Source: Xanthobacteraceae bacterium (GTDB lineage: Bacteria > Pseudomonadota > Alphaproteobacteria > Rhizobiales > Xanthobacteraceae). Taken from it: a stretch of DNA of 64,000 nucleotides. Numbering within the stretch: the first letter of the stretch is position 1; each line of letters begins with the position of its first letter. Location: positions 1-64,000 of the forward strand of contig JAIESC010000209.1 in assembly GCA_019746355.1 (NCBI GenBank), written 5' to 3'. The notes beneath the pieces are model-generated. The model was not told the origin of the DNA, did not search any database, and saw nothing but the letters and a program-made list of their open reading frames with translations. The position numbers and the translations under genes are program-made. Shown one piece after another: positions 16,056-25,373 of the stretch.

Positions 16056-17423
16056 CTAGCCCGCAACCGGCACGAGGTCGGCGGTCGTGCCGCGCAGATG
16101 GCGGCGCACGGCGCTGGACGCCGCGACGCGGCGTCCTTCGGCATAAGCCTCGTGGTTCTTCTCGATGTCCTCGAGATCGTAGAGATAGTTGACCATCAGC
16201 CCGTAGGACTGGGCCAGGCCCTTGTCCGTCAGGTCCGCGAGCCAGTTCATCCGCTCGAGCCGCGCGCCGTTGCCGAGATGGAAGCGCGCCACCGCGTCCA
16301 CCAGCATGCCGCGGCGGTTGCGGGCATTGAGGTAGTACCACGCGGCCGCGCGCAGGAACGGCTCCTTGAGCGCCTCGGATTGCTCGGGCTCGCGCCACCA
16401 GCCGGGCTGGTCGAGGCCGTTGAGCGTCTCGCGGTCCTCCGCCGACAAGGCTTGCGAATTTTCGGTCTTGCGCTCGCGATCGAGCCAGCGCGCGAAGTCG
16501 GGCGCGGGTGACAGCGTGACATAGGTCGAAAGCCGCGCGTTCTCGCGCGAGATTTCCTCGACCACCTGCTTGATCAGGAAGTTGCCGAACGACACGCCGG
16601 CAAGCCCGCGCTGGCAGTTGGAGATCGAATAGAACACCGCGACCTTGGTCTTGTCCGGCGCGACGCCGTTGCGGCCGGTTGCGAGGATCGGGCCGACCGC
16701 ATCGGGAATCTCCCGCGTCAGCGCCACCTCGACGAAGATCAGCGGCTCGTCGACCAGCGCCGGATGGAAGAACGCATAGCAGCGGCGGTCCGGCGGATCG
16801 ATGCGGCGGCGCAGGTCGTCCCAGCTCGCGATCTCGTGCACCGCCTCGTAGCGGATGATTTTTTCCAGGATCATCGCCGGCGTCGACCAGTCGATCCGGC
16901 GCAGCACCAGGAAGCCGCGGTTGAACCACGACGAGAACAGATGCACGAAATCGGCGTCGACCGCCGCCAGGTCCTTGCGATGGCCCATCGCGTCCAGAAG
17001 CTGCTCGCGCATCCGCACCAGCGTCGCGGTGCCGCCCGGAGCGAGATTGAGCCGCCGCAGCAGCTCCTGCCGGCGCGACTCGGCCGCAAGATGAACGCCG
17101 GCCGCGGTCTCGTCGGAAGGGGCGGCCTGCCACGCCTTGATGGCGGCTTCCAGCTCTTCGCGGTCCGGCCCGAACCGCTTCGCCAATGTTTCAAAGAATG
17201 CAATGCGCGGCCCGACCGTCAGCTTGGAGTATTTTTCGAGAATCTCGCCGGCCAGCGCCACGCCCGACGCCTCGCCGCGGCCGGACAGCAGCTCTTCGCA
17301 GAGTTCGGCCAAACTTTCCGAGCGCGCCGCGGCCACGTCCCGGCGGTCGCGCGTGCGGTCGAGCAGCGCACGGCCGCGCTCGGTGATGCTGTTGAGCATT
17401 TCGCCGAAAAAGGACGTGTTCAT
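16056..17423 (-). CDS. Malonyl-CoA decarboxylase
   Basis: 455 residues, usual bacterial length. The helical N-terminal domain (about 1-150) is followed by the GNAT-like catalytic domain: FLVLRRIDWSTPAMILEKIIRYEAVHEI, RRCYAFFHPALVDEPLIFVEVALT (about 235-258), KVAVFYSISNCQRGLAGVSFGNFLIKQVVEE and SPAPDFARWL. The HPALVDEPL motif contains the conserved His of the family, and the serine/His region SISNCQRGL is intact. It converts malonyl-CoA to acetyl-CoA and CO2. No matB or matC is adjacent; it sits between a RutE-like gene and a divergent CaiB gene. The ATG is chosen because upstream residues are not family-like. Confidence 0.92.
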   Translation of the reverse strand: MNTSFFGEMLNSITERGRALLDRTRDRRDVAAARSESLAELCEELLSGRGEASGVALAGEILEKYSKLTVGPRIAFFETLAKRFGPDREELEAAIKAWQAAPSDETAAGVHLAAESRRQELLRRLNLAPGGTATLVRMREQLLDAMGHRKDLAAVDADFVHLFSSWFNRGFLVLRRIDWSTPAMILEKIIRYEAVHEIASWDDLRRRIDPPDRRCYAFFHPALVDEPLIFVEVALTREIPDAVGPILATGRNGVAPDKTKVAVFYSISNCQRGLAGVSFGNFLIKQVVEEISRENARLSTYVTLSPAPDFARWLDRERKTENSQALSAEDRETLNGLDQPGWWREPEQSEALKEPFLRAAAWYYLNARNRRGMLVDAVARFHLGNGARLERMNWLADLTDKGLAQSYGLMVNYLYDLEDIEKNHEAYAEGRRVAASSAVRRHLRGTTADLVPVAG

Positions 17424-17578
17424 GGGAGGCTGATTCCTGCGGCCGGAATAATCATACTGGAAATGTTGAAGGAAAGACGACTGTTCAAGACCGCGCACCC
17501 AAGCTCTGGACAAAATCACGATAGCGGGCCAGAGGTTCCGTGCTGTTTCTGGTTAATGGCTGCCCAAGGAGTGATCAA

Positions 17579-18766
17579 ATGCCGGGTCCGCTGGCTGGTA
17601 TTCGCGTGTTGGAGCTTGCCCGCATTCTGGCCGGGCCCTGGGCCGGTCAGGTGCTGGCGGACCTGGGCGCCGACGTCGTTAAAGTCGAGCGCAGCAAGAC
17701 CGGCGACGACACCCGGGCCTGGGGCCCCCCGTTCATCGAGGGCAAGGACGGCAATCATATCGGCGCGGCCTACTTCCACTCCACCAACCGCGGCAAACGG
17801 TCGATCGAGTGCGACTTTGAGTCGGACGAGGGCAAGCGCATCGTCAAAAAGCTCGCCGCGCGCTCCGACATCCTGATCGAGAACTTCAAGGTCGGCGGGC
17901 TCGCCAAGTTCGGGCTCGACTACAAGAGCCTCGCGCCGGACTGCCCGCGGCTGATCTACTGCTCGGTGACCGGCTTCGGCCAGGACGGGCCTTATGCGAC
18001 CCGCGCGGGCTACGATCTGATGGCGCAGGGCATGGGCGGCTTCATGAGCCTGACCGGCACCGCCGACGGCGAGCCGACCCGCGCCGGCGTCCCCGTGTCC
18101 GACATCATGACCGGCATGTATTCGGTGATCGGCATTCTCGCAGCACTGGCGCAACGCGAGCGCACCGGCAAGGGCTGCTATGTCGACACCGCGCTGGTCG
18201 ACACCACCGTCGGCGTGCTCGCCAACCAGGGCCTGAACTATCTCGCCTCGCGCAAGGTGCCGGAGCGTATCGGCAACTCGCATCCGAACATCGTGCCCTA
18301 TCAGGTGTTCTCCGTGGCCGACGGCTACATCATCATCGCCACCGGCAACGACAGCCAGTATCAGAAGCTCTGTGGCGTGCTCGGCGCGCCGGAGCTCGGC
18401 AAGGACCCGCGCTACATCGACAACAAGTCGCGGCTCGCCAACCGCGCCGAGCTGATCGGCAAGCTCACCGCGCTGACCATGACGTTCAAGATGCAGGATC
18501 TCGCCGACAAGCTCGAGGCGGTCGGCGTGCCGGCCGGTCCGATCAACAACCTCGATCACGTGTTCGCGGATCCGCACATCAAGCACCGCGGCATGCTGCT
18601 CAACGTGCCGAGCGCCCACGCCAAGGCCGGCGCGATTCCCGGCATCCGCACGCCGATCGTGGTCGACGGCAAGCCGATGGCTTCGCCGAACCCGGCGCCC
18701 ATTCTCGGGCAGCATACGGCGGAGATCCTGAAAGAGATCGGCGAGGGCCAATCCAGGTCAGGTTGA
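17579..18766 (+). CDS. CaiB/BaiF CoA-transferase family protein
   Basis: 395 residues. The N-terminal ADP-binding region MPGPLAGIRVLELARILAGPWAGQ and WGPPF, the SIECDFESDEGKRIVKKLA block, and the catalytic Asp in AGYDLMAQ (about residue 144) are present, with the C-terminal GVPAGPINNLDHVFADPHI block. Class III CoA-transferases move CoA from an acyl-CoA donor such as succinyl-CoA to another carboxylate, usually activating it for catabolism. AAGGAG precedes the ATG by seven bases. Close paralogue of the gene at 24176-25360. Acceptor acid unknown. Confidence 0.92.
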   Translation: MPGPLAGIRVLELARILAGPWAGQVLADLGADVVKVERSKTGDDTRAWGPPFIEGKDGNHIGAAYFHSTNRGKRSIECDFESDEGKRIVKKLAARSDILIENFKVGGLAKFGLDYKSLAPDCPRLIYCSVTGFGQDGPYATRAGYDLMAQGMGGFMSLTGTADGEPTRAGVPVSDIMTGMYSVIGILAALAQRERTGKGCYVDTALVDTTVGVLANQGLNYLASRKVPERIGNSHPNIVPYQVFSVADGYIIIATGNDSQYQKLCGVLGAPELGKDPRYIDNKSRLANRAELIGKLTALTMTFKMQDLADKLEAVGVPAGPINNLDHVFADPHIKHRGMLLNVPSAHAKAGAIPGIRTPIVVDGKPMASPNPAPILGQHTAEILKEIGEGQSRSG

Positions 18767-18773
18767 ACCTGAC
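18757..18773. promoter_or_regulatory. 17-bp inverted repeat over the CaiB stop codon
   Basis: GTCAGGTT-G-AACCTGAC is a perfect palindrome with one central base, spanning the stop codon, followed by AGATTTTG. It may form a short hairpin (six pairs, five-base loop) acting as a weak terminator, or be a protein-binding site for the next gene. Chance is possible. Confidence 0.35.
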
Positions 18774-18837
18774 AGATTTTGCAACCAAAACTGTTACCCT
18801 CGCCCACGCCGTTTCACACGCCAGGCGGGGGCTTTTC

Positions 18838-19083
18838 GTGCTGATACGATTGATTCCGATCGCTGTTCTGTGCGTCGGATTGTCATTCGCTGTGACAGCG
18901 AGCCCGGCATTCGCTGCCAAAAAGAAGAACTCCGGCTCTCCATCCATCGGAGCGCGCTGCGCCAAGCAAGTCGGCTTGACCCAGCGCGGCGACGGGCGCT
19001 GGTATTTTTCGGCCAACGGCGCCGGCTCACCGCAGGAGCAGGCGTTTTACGATTGCATCGACGCCCACACCAAGCGCCGCTGA
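18838..19083 (+). CDS. Small exported protein with two cysteines
   Basis: From the GTG at 18838 the frame gives 81 residues: a clear Sec signal peptide (about 1-27, cleavage after AFA) and a basic mature part of about 54 residues with two Cys (in ARCAKQ and YDCIDA) that could form one disulfide. A TTG at 18763 would add 25 residues ahead of the signal peptide, less likely. Short basic exported proteins of this kind are common in rhizobia; no function is recognised. Confidence 0.6.
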   Translation: MLIRLIPIAVLCVGLSFAVTASPAFAAKKKNSGSPSIGARCAKQVGLTQRGDGRWYFSANGAGSPQEQAFYDCIDAHTKRR

Positions 19084-19099
19084 CGCGGGGACACGCCGC

Positions 19100-20242
19100 T
19101 CATATCGCCTTGCCGGCCTCCTGCCAGCGCTTGGTCGCCGTCGGGTTGGCGACGATGTCGTCGACATTGGCGAGCTTCACGCGGTCGCGCACCAGGCCCT
19201 TGTAGAAATCGGCCTTCGACACCGGCGGCACGTCGGCGATGATGGTCCAGCCGTCGCCGCCGTCGAGACTCTCGAACACCTGCCCGTCGGTGTCGGCGGC
19301 GTAGAGCGAATAGCCGTCCTGGCGTGCCTCGATGGTGAGCGCCGAGAACAGCGCGCGCTGGCCGTTCGGCAGGCCGCCCAAGAGCCGCTCCCAGGTCTTG
19401 CCGGCGTCGCGGCTGCGGAACATCTTGCCGCGCGCGCGGCCGAGCTCATACCAGTGCACCGGCCAGCCGACCCCCGCCGACATGAACAGCAGATCGGGCT
19501 GATCGGGATGGATGACGACGGCGTCGGGATAGTTCGCCTCCGCCGGCATCTTCATGCGCTGGAAGCTCTGGCCGCCGTCCTCGCTCGCCATCATGCCGAC
19601 GATGCCGTTGGCGATGATGATGCGATCGGGCCGCGCCGGATGCACCAGGATGCGATGGATGTCGCACTCCTGTGGATCGGGATCGACCGGCAGCTCGGTG
19701 AAGCTCTGACCGAAATCCGTCGACACCTGCAGCGAGCCGATCTCGACGCCGGCCCACAGCCGGTCGCCGTCCAGCACGATGTCCTTGATGTGGCCGATGC
19801 GCGGCGGCGGCGGGAAGGTCCACTTCTTCACCGTCTTGGCGTCGCGAAACGCCTTCAGCTCGCGCCAGGAATTGCCCCTGTCCTCGCTGACGTAAAGATG
19901 CGCGGGAAGCGCGCCGGCGAACACCACGTCGCGGCCTTGCAGCTTGCCCGCCCGGCACGACCAGTATTCATGATGCGCGAGGCCTTCGTTCTGCCAGGTC
20001 CATTTGAGTCCGCCGTCGGTGCTGCGCGCCATGCCGACGCCGCGCGTCGAGGCGAACAGCGTGCCGTCATCGAGCGCGGTCACGCCACTGACGAACACGC
20101 CCTGCAGGGCACGGTGCCTGACCGTCCAGCCGCGCTCGGTTTTCGCAAGCAGCGCGACGCCGTCGACCGTGCCGACCAGGATCGTATCGGCGGGCGCGCG
20201 CGCCTTCTGGATGTTGGTTCCGCCGTTCGACAACAGGATCAT
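19100..20242 (-). CDS. BNR/Asp-box beta-propeller (sialidase-like fold, Ycf48-like)
   Basis: 380 residues without a signal peptide. Repeated Asp-box units, S-x-D-x-G-x-x-W/F, occur at RSTDGGLKW, VSEDRGNSW, VSTDFGQSF, ASEDGGQSF, RSRDAGKTW and ESLDGGDGW, spaced about 50 residues apart, as expected for a six- or seven-bladed propeller. Proteins of this kind are annotated as exo-alpha-sialidase or photosystem-stability-like, but the sialidase Arg triad is not evident, so a binding or scaffold role is as likely. It stands divergent from the MBL-fold gene at 20326. Confidence 0.8.
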   Translation of the reverse strand: MILLSNGGTNIQKARAPADTILVGTVDGVALLAKTERGWTVRHRALQGVFVSGVTALDDGTLFASTRGVGMARSTDGGLKWTWQNEGLAHHEYWSCRAGKLQGRDVVFAGALPAHLYVSEDRGNSWRELKAFRDAKTVKKWTFPPPPRIGHIKDIVLDGDRLWAGVEIGSLQVSTDFGQSFTELPVDPDPQECDIHRILVHPARPDRIIIANGIVGMMASEDGGQSFQRMKMPAEANYPDAVVIHPDQPDLLFMSAGVGWPVHWYELGRARGKMFRSRDAGKTWERLLGGLPNGQRALFSALTIEARQDGYSLYAADTDGQVFESLDGGDGWTIIADVPPVSKADFYKGLVRDRVKLANVDDIVANPTATKRWQEAGKAI

Positions 20243-20325
20243 GGGCCATGCCTATCAATGGAGATCGAGCGGCAGCATAATCCGCCTGGGCTGCGGTGAA
20301 CACATATCCGGAAAGGATATCGATC

Positions 20326-21471
20326 ATGCTTTTCAGCGGCTGCAACTGCATCGCCGACGCCTCCGCGCTCGGCGCGTTGTGCGCGGGCGGCTCGGGCTTC
20401 GTGACCGCCATGATGGCGGCGCTGGCGGCCGGCGCGCGCACCGCCGAGGCTGAACCGCTGGGCCGCCGGATTCCGGAGGTGGACCGCGTCGCGGTGCGGA
20501 TCGTCACCGACAACATCGTGATCCAGTTCGTCCCCACCGAGCAGCGCGGCGACCTCACCATCGAGCGCCGCTCCGGCGGCAACACCCGGCCCGACGCGCC
20601 GCCCTACGCCGCGCTGAACGGCGAATGGGGCCTCTCCATGCACGCGGAGTCGCAGCGCGGCGGCGAGACGCGAAACGTACTGGTCGACTTCGGCTATACC
20701 GCGGAGACGCTCAACAACAATATGTCGATCCTGAAGCTCGACCCGTCGCTGTTCGACGCGATCGTGCTGAGCCACGGCCACTACGATCATTTCGGCGGCA
20801 TGGTCGGCTTCCTCAAGGCCAACAAGGGCAAGCTGAAAGCCAAGGTGCCGTTCTATGTCGGCGGCGAGGACGCGTTCTGCCTGCGCAGGAACCCCGGCGG
20901 CAATTTCGGCGCGCTCGACCGCAAGGCGATCATGGAGTCCGAGCTGGCCCTGATGCTGTGCGAGGGCCCGGCGCTCATCGCCGACCACGCCTTCACCACC
21001 GGGCGAATCGGGCAGACCTCGTTCGAGAAGCCGCTGCTGCCGTCGCAGGAGATCGTCGGCATTTTCGACGGCTTCGGCTGCTATCCCGAGAAGATGCCGG
21101 CGGCAAAAAACGTCGGCCAGTACATCCCCGACGATTTCGATCACGAGATCGCCACTGTCTACAACGTCAAGGGCAAGGGCCTCGTCGTGCTGACCTCATG
21201 CAGCCATCGCGGCGTGATCAACACGGTGAAGGCCGCGCAGAAGGCGTCCGGCATCGACAAGGTGCACGCGGTGATCGGCGGCTTCCACATCGTGCCGCCG
21301 CTCGGCGACGACTACATCCGGCAGACCATCGCCGCGTTCCGGGATATCGCCCCCGATTGGTTGATCCCGGCGCACTGCACCGGCGACCGCTTCTACGACC
21401 TTGCGCGGGAGGCGATGGGCGACCGGGTGGTCCATTCGGCGGTCGGCACGCGGTTCATCTTCGGCGCCTGA
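20326..21471 (+). CDS. MBL-fold metallo-hydrolase (COG1237-like)
   Basis: 381 residues. The zinc-binding motif SHGHYDHFGG (about residues 147-156) and later GGFHIVPP and PAHCTGD supply the HxHxDH and further His ligands of the metallo-beta-lactamase fold. Overall layout resembles the dihydropterin-ribofuranosyl-aminobenzene-phosphate synthase-like group (COG1237). The N terminus has CNC and then a hydrophobic Ala-rich stretch, which may be a signal or anchor. GGAAAGGA before the ATG supports this start over the GTG at 20296. Substrate unknown; hydrolysis of a lactone, ester or phosphodiester is plausible. Confidence 0.85.
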   Translation: MLFSGCNCIADASALGALCAGGSGFVTAMMAALAAGARTAEAEPLGRRIPEVDRVAVRIVTDNIVIQFVPTEQRGDLTIERRSGGNTRPDAPPYAALNGEWGLSMHAESQRGGETRNVLVDFGYTAETLNNNMSILKLDPSLFDAIVLSHGHYDHFGGMVGFLKANKGKLKAKVPFYVGGEDAFCLRRNPGGNFGALDRKAIMESELALMLCEGPALIADHAFTTGRIGQTSFEKPLLPSQEIVGIFDGFGCYPEKMPAAKNVGQYIPDDFDHEIATVYNVKGKGLVVLTSCSHRGVINTVKAAQKASGIDKVHAVIGGFHIVPPLGDDYIRQTIAAFRDIAPDWLIPAHCTGDRFYDLAREAMGDRVVHSAVGTRFIFGA

Positions 21472-21631
21472 CCCAGGCGCCCCCGCGTCATTTTGCGCCA
21501 GCCCTGGGCGGCGAGTTCCGCCGAAAGGCCGGTACAACCGGGCTTTTCTTTCCACAACCGACCCTCTACAGCTAGCCCGGAAACGACAAGCGGGGGCGCG
21601 CTTTCGGGCGCTCTCCGGAAGGGAGAACGCC

Positions 21632-22618
21632 ATGTCGAAAGCCAATCCTATTCTCGCCTCGCTCGCCGCGCTCGCCGGCCTCTGCGCTGCCTCGACCGGC
21701 CTGCACGCTCAGGCTCAGGCGCAAACTTGGCCGCAGAAGCCGATCATGTTCGTCGTGCCGTTCGCGCCCGGCGGCGGCACCGATGCCTTCGCCCGGCCGA
21801 TGGCGGCCCAGCTCGACACCCAGCTTGGCCAGCGCGTGCTGATCGAGAACAAGGCCGGCGCAGGCGGAACCCTCGGGGCGAGCTACGCCTCCAAGCAGCC
21901 GAACGACGGCTACACCTTCCTGATCGGCGCGGCGCATCACACCATCGCACCGTCGATCTATCCCAGGCTCGACTACGACATCGAGAAGGATTTTGTGCCG
22001 GTGATCATGCTGGCGCGGCCGCCACACGTCGTCGTCGTCAATCCGGAAAAGGTTCAGGCCAAGACGCTGAAGGAGCTCATCGAGTACACGCAGAAGAACC
22101 AGATCAACTACGGCTCGGCCGGGGCCGGCACCACGCATCATCTGGCCGGCGAGTTCTTCAACTCGATGGCCAAGACCAAGCTCAACCACGTGCCGTACCG
22201 CGGCGCGGGTCCCCTGATGCAGGATCTGCTCGCCGGGCACGTGCCGGTGGCGTTCGACGGGCTTGGCACCTCCGCACCGCAAATCGCCGGCGGCAAGCTC
22301 CGCGGGCTTGCGATCACCGCGCCCAAGCGCGTTGCCGCGATATCGGATGTGCCGACCGCGGCTGAAGCGGGCCTCCCGGGCTTCGAGTTCTCTACGTGGT
22401 ACGGCATCTTTGCGCGCAAGGGCACGCCGCAGGAGGCGATCGACCGCATGACCAAGGAGGTCCAGGCGGCGATGACGCAGCCGGCCATCAAGGCGGCCTG
22501 GGAGAAGAACGGCTCCGACATACCGGATGTCAGCGGCACGGAATACGCCAAGCTCGTGAGTGCCGACGTGGCGCGCTGGCGCAAGGTCGTGACCGAAGCC
22601 GGCATCAAGCTCGAATAG
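21632..22618 (+). CDS. Bug/TctC-family solute receptor
   Basis: 328 residues with a Sec signal peptide ending QAQAQ near 30. Family blocks: PIMFVVPFAPGGGTDAFARP, VLIENKAGAGGTLG, INYGSAGAGTTHHLAGEFF, HVPYRGAG and ISDVPTAAEAGLPGFE. The ATG has GGAAGGGAGAA before it. It lies between the MBL-fold gene and an enolase-superfamily enzyme on the same strand, and a strong terminator separates it from the latter. Ligand unknown, probably a carboxylate. Confidence 0.92.
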   Translation: MSKANPILASLAALAGLCAASTGLHAQAQAQTWPQKPIMFVVPFAPGGGTDAFARPMAAQLDTQLGQRVLIENKAGAGGTLGASYASKQPNDGYTFLIGAAHHTIAPSIYPRLDYDIEKDFVPVIMLARPPHVVVVNPEKVQAKTLKELIEYTQKNQINYGSAGAGTTHHLAGEFFNSMAKTKLNHVPYRGAGPLMQDLLAGHVPVAFDGLGTSAPQIAGGKLRGLAITAPKRVAAISDVPTAAEAGLPGFEFSTWYGIFARKGTPQEAIDRMTKEVQAAMTQPAIKAAWEKNGSDIPDVSGTEYAKLVSADVARWRKVVTEAGIKLE

Positions 22619-22645
22619 CGGCGCAGACCTGACGATCTCTCCCAG

Positions 22646-22680
22646 CACGGCCCGGACACGTTCCGGGCCGTGTTCGTTTC
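22646..22680 (+). terminator. Rho-independent terminator after the Bug receptor
   Basis: CACGGCCCGGA (22646-22656) pairs perfectly with TCCGGGCCGTG (22662-22672) over CACGT, followed by TTCGTTTCT. An 11-bp GC-rich stem 28 bases after the stop. Confidence 0.75.
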
Positions 22681-22718
22681 TGCTAGCCTTGGAGCAATCG
22701 CGAAAGCACGAGGGCGCC

Positions 22719-23867
22719 ATGCTGGAGAAGACCGGACGAACCACGTTTTCCGTCGGCGGCAGCGATGCGCCACTCACCATCCGCCGTGTCGACGCCATTC
22801 CGGTCGCGCTGCCCTTGAAGGCGCCGATGAAGATGGCGGGCGAGACCATCACCGCGGCGCAGAACATCCTGGTGCGGATCGAGGCGAGCGACGGCACCGT
22901 CGGCTGGGGCGAGGCCGCGTCCGCGCCGACCATGACCGGCGACACGCTCGGCGGCCTCACCGCCGCGGTGCGGGACCATCTCGCCCCGCGATTGGTCGGG
23001 CAGGACGCCAGGCAATGGTCCGCGCTGCGTTCCGGATTGCACCGCGCCCTGCTCGGCAACGGCGGCGCGCATTCCGCGGTCGAGATGGCGGTGCTCGATC
23101 TGATCGGCCGCGCGTCCGGCAAACGGCTGATCGATCTGGTGGCGAAGGCCCGCCGCGAGGCGGTGAAGCCGATGTGGCTCCTGGGCAACAAGACCGCCGA
23201 GGAGGACGTTGCCGAGGCGCACGTCCGCCAGCAGGAAGGCTTCGACTTCTTCAAGCTCAAGATCGGCGTGAAGCCGCTGGCAAAGGAAATCGCCATCGCG
23301 TTTGCCGTTCGCGAGGCGCTGCCGAAGACCCCGCTCTGCGCTGATGCGAATTGCGGGCTGACGCTGGCCGACGCGCGCAGATATGCCGAGCGGACGCGCA
23401 AAGCGAGGCTGATGTTCGTCGAGCAGCCGCTCGCCTATGACGACTTCGCAGGCCTGCGGAAGCTGACGCGCGCCACGAAAGTGCCGATCGGCGTCGACGA
23501 GGCGATCCATTCGTTCGCCGACATCGTGTCGAGCGCCCGGGCCGGCGCCTCCGGCGTGTCGCTCAAGCTGATCAAGCTCGGCGGCATCACCGCAGCGGTC
23601 GAAGCCGGCAAGCTCTGCCAGAAGCTTAGGCTTTCGGTGAACATCGCGGCGAAAATCGCCGAGTCGAGCATCTCCAGCGCAGCCGCGCTGCATCTCGCCT
23701 GCGCAGTGCCGAAGGCGGACTGGGGCGTCAGCCTCACCCATTTTTATCTGGCCGACGACATCGTGAAGCGGCCGCTGCCGTTGAAAAACGGGCTGGTCGC
23801 CCTGCCCTCCGATCCCGGCCTCGGCATCGAAGTCGACGAAGCTGCCGTAGAGCGCTTCAAGACGTAG
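22719..23867 (+). CDS. Enolase-superfamily enzyme (muconate cycloisomerase/dipeptide epimerase-like)
   Basis: 382 residues. The capping domain is followed by a TIM barrel with FFKLKIG (KxK catalytic lysines, near 175), LCADANC (first metal Asp, near 207), MFVEQPL (Glu), IGVDEAIHS (Asp/Glu) and SLKLIKLGG (opposite-face Lys). This arrangement defines the muconate-lactonizing subgroup, which includes cycloisomerases, o-succinylbenzoate synthases and dipeptide epimerases. Reaction: abstraction of a proton alpha to a carboxylate. The specific substrate is not evident. The ATG with GAGG upstream is favoured over a TTG at 22689. Confidence 0.88.
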   Translation: MLEKTGRTTFSVGGSDAPLTIRRVDAIPVALPLKAPMKMAGETITAAQNILVRIEASDGTVGWGEAASAPTMTGDTLGGLTAAVRDHLAPRLVGQDARQWSALRSGLHRALLGNGGAHSAVEMAVLDLIGRASGKRLIDLVAKARREAVKPMWLLGNKTAEEDVAEAHVRQQEGFDFFKLKIGVKPLAKEIAIAFAVREALPKTPLCADANCGLTLADARRYAERTRKARLMFVEQPLAYDDFAGLRKLTRATKVPIGVDEAIHSFADIVSSARAGASGVSLKLIKLGGITAAVEAGKLCQKLRLSVNIAAKIAESSISSAAALHLACAVPKADWGVSLTHFYLADDIVKRPLPLKNGLVALPSDPGLGIEVDEAAVERFKT

Positions 23868-23869
23868 CC

Positions 23870-24112
23870 TTTTCAGGCGAAAGCCTGCCCCGGACTTAAT
23901 CCCATGTGCGCTAAGTCAAGCTCCGCCGTCATCGCCCGCGAAGGCGGGCGATCCAGTAATCGCAGGCTTCGGCGATAAAGAATCGGCGCTTGCGTGTACT
24001 GGATGCCCCGCCTCCGCGGGGCATGACAACGGAGAGGCTGATGCAAGCCGCTCAACTTAGCGCCTATGGGACTTGATCCGGGGTGTGTAGCGGTTCGCCG
24101 TCGAAAATGCGG
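23870..24112. repeat. Interspersed repeat, copy C, split by a 170-bp insertion
   Basis: The left part (23872-23900, with CAGGCGAAAGCCTG ... CCCCGGACTTAAT) and the right part (24071-24112, ACTTGATCCGGGGTGTG ... GGTTCGCCG ... AAAATGCGG) together rebuild the element seen intact at 15188-15254 and 15937-15999. The interval between enolase-like and CaiB genes (about 300 bases) is filled by this repeat and its insertion; no gene is seen. Confidence 0.7.
23901..24070. mobile_element. MITE-like insertion element with terminal inverted repeats
   Basis: 170 bases bounded by CCCATGTGCGCTAAGT (23901-23916) and ACTTAGCGCCTATGGG (24055-24070), which are inverted repeats matching at 14 of 16 positions. The flanks ACTTAAT (23894-23900) and ACTTGAT (24071-24077) look like a 7-bp target duplication with one change. 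Inside, GTCATCGCCCGCGAAGG ... CCAGTA and TACTGG ... GGGGCATGAC form a second, REP-like inverted pair. No coding capacity, so any movement would need a transposase elsewhere. Confidence 0.6.
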
Positions 24113-24175
24113 TTACTCAAAAGCTGATCTTGCTATAAGGCGGCGGCTGAAAAATACGGGAAGGAACCCATCGAA

Positions 24176-25360
24176 ATGTCCGGTCCGCAGAAGGGCCCGC
24201 TCGCGGGCGTTCGCGTGCTTGAGCTTGCCCGCATCCTCGCCGGCCCCTGGGCGGGGCAGACGCTCGCCGATCTCGGCGCTGAGGTGATCAAGGTGGAGCG
24301 TCCCGGCGCGGGCGACGACACCCGCGGCTGGGGCCCGCCCTTCATGGAGGACAAGGACGGCGGCCGGCTGAGCTCGTCGTACAACCTCGCCTGCAACCGC
24401 GGAAAGCGCTCGATCGCCGTCGACTTCGAGACCCCCGACGGCCAGCGCATCGTCAAGAAGCTCGCGGCACGCTCCGACGTGGTGATCGAGAACTTCAAGT
24501 TCGGCGGGCTGAAGAAGTACGGCCTCGACTACGAGAGCCTGTCGAAGGACAACCCGCGGCTGATCTACTGCTCGATCACCGGCTTCGGCCAGGACGGCCC
24601 GTATAAGGCCCGCGCCGGCTATGACCTTTTGGTGCAGGGCATGGGCGGCATCATGGACATCACCGGCGATCCGAACGGCGAGCCGACCCGGCTTGGCGTC
24701 GCCTTCGCCGACGTGTTCACCGGCACCTATTCGGCGCTGGCGATCTGCGCCGCACTCAAGGAGCGCGAGCACACCGGCAAGGGCGCGCATGTCGACATGG
24801 CGCTGATGGACTCGATGGTCGGCGTGCTCGCCAACCAGGCGACCTACTATCTCGTGTCCGGCAAGCCGCCGGTGCGGATGGGCAACGCGCATGCGAGCGT
24901 CGTGCCCTACCAGACGTTCCCGACGACGGACGGCTGGATGCTGATCGCCTGCGGCAATGACGGCCAGTTCGCCAAGATGATGCAGGTGCTGGGCGATCCG
25001 GCGATGGCGCACGACGAGCGCTACAAGACCAATGCGGCGCGCGTGGTCAATCGCGATACGCTGATCCCCCGCCTGTTCGAATTGACCAAAAAGCTCTCCA
25101 AGGCCGAGCTTGCGGAAAAATTCGAGGAGGTCGGCGTGCCGGCCGGGCCGATCAACACGCTGCGCGAGGTGTTCGACGACCCGCAGGTCCAGGCCCGCGA
25201 CATGCGGGTCGACCTGCCGCATCCCGACGCCAAGGGCGGCATGATCCCGGGCGTGCGCACGCCGATCACCATCAACGGCCGACGAGCCGCGGCCGACCGC
25301 GCGCCGCCGAAGGTCGGCGAGCATACGCAGGAGGTCTTGCGCGAGATCGGCGAGGCGTAG
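24176..25360 (+). CDS. CaiB/BaiF CoA-transferase family protein
   Basis: 394 residues, colinear with the transferase at 17579-18766 and clearly paralogous: GVRVLELARILAGPWAGQTLADLGAEVIKVE, WGPPF, SIAVDFETPDGQRIVKKLA, catalytic Asp in AGYDLLVQ, and EVGVPAGPINTLREVFDDPQVQ. AAGGAA precedes the ATG. Class III CoA-transferase activity on an organic acid is expected. It is followed by a HigBA module, so it is probably expressed alone. Acceptor unknown. Confidence 0.92.
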   Translation: MSGPQKGPLAGVRVLELARILAGPWAGQTLADLGAEVIKVERPGAGDDTRGWGPPFMEDKDGGRLSSSYNLACNRGKRSIAVDFETPDGQRIVKKLAARSDVVIENFKFGGLKKYGLDYESLSKDNPRLIYCSITGFGQDGPYKARAGYDLLVQGMGGIMDITGDPNGEPTRLGVAFADVFTGTYSALAICAALKEREHTGKGAHVDMALMDSMVGVLANQATYYLVSGKPPVRMGNAHASVVPYQTFPTTDGWMLIACGNDGQFAKMMQVLGDPAMAHDERYKTNAARVVNRDTLIPRLFELTKKLSKAELAEKFEEVGVPAGPINTLREVFDDPQVQARDMRVDLPHPDAKGGMIPGVRTPITINGRRAAADRAPPKVGEHTQEVLREIGEA

Positions 25361-25373
25361 CTAACCGCCCACC

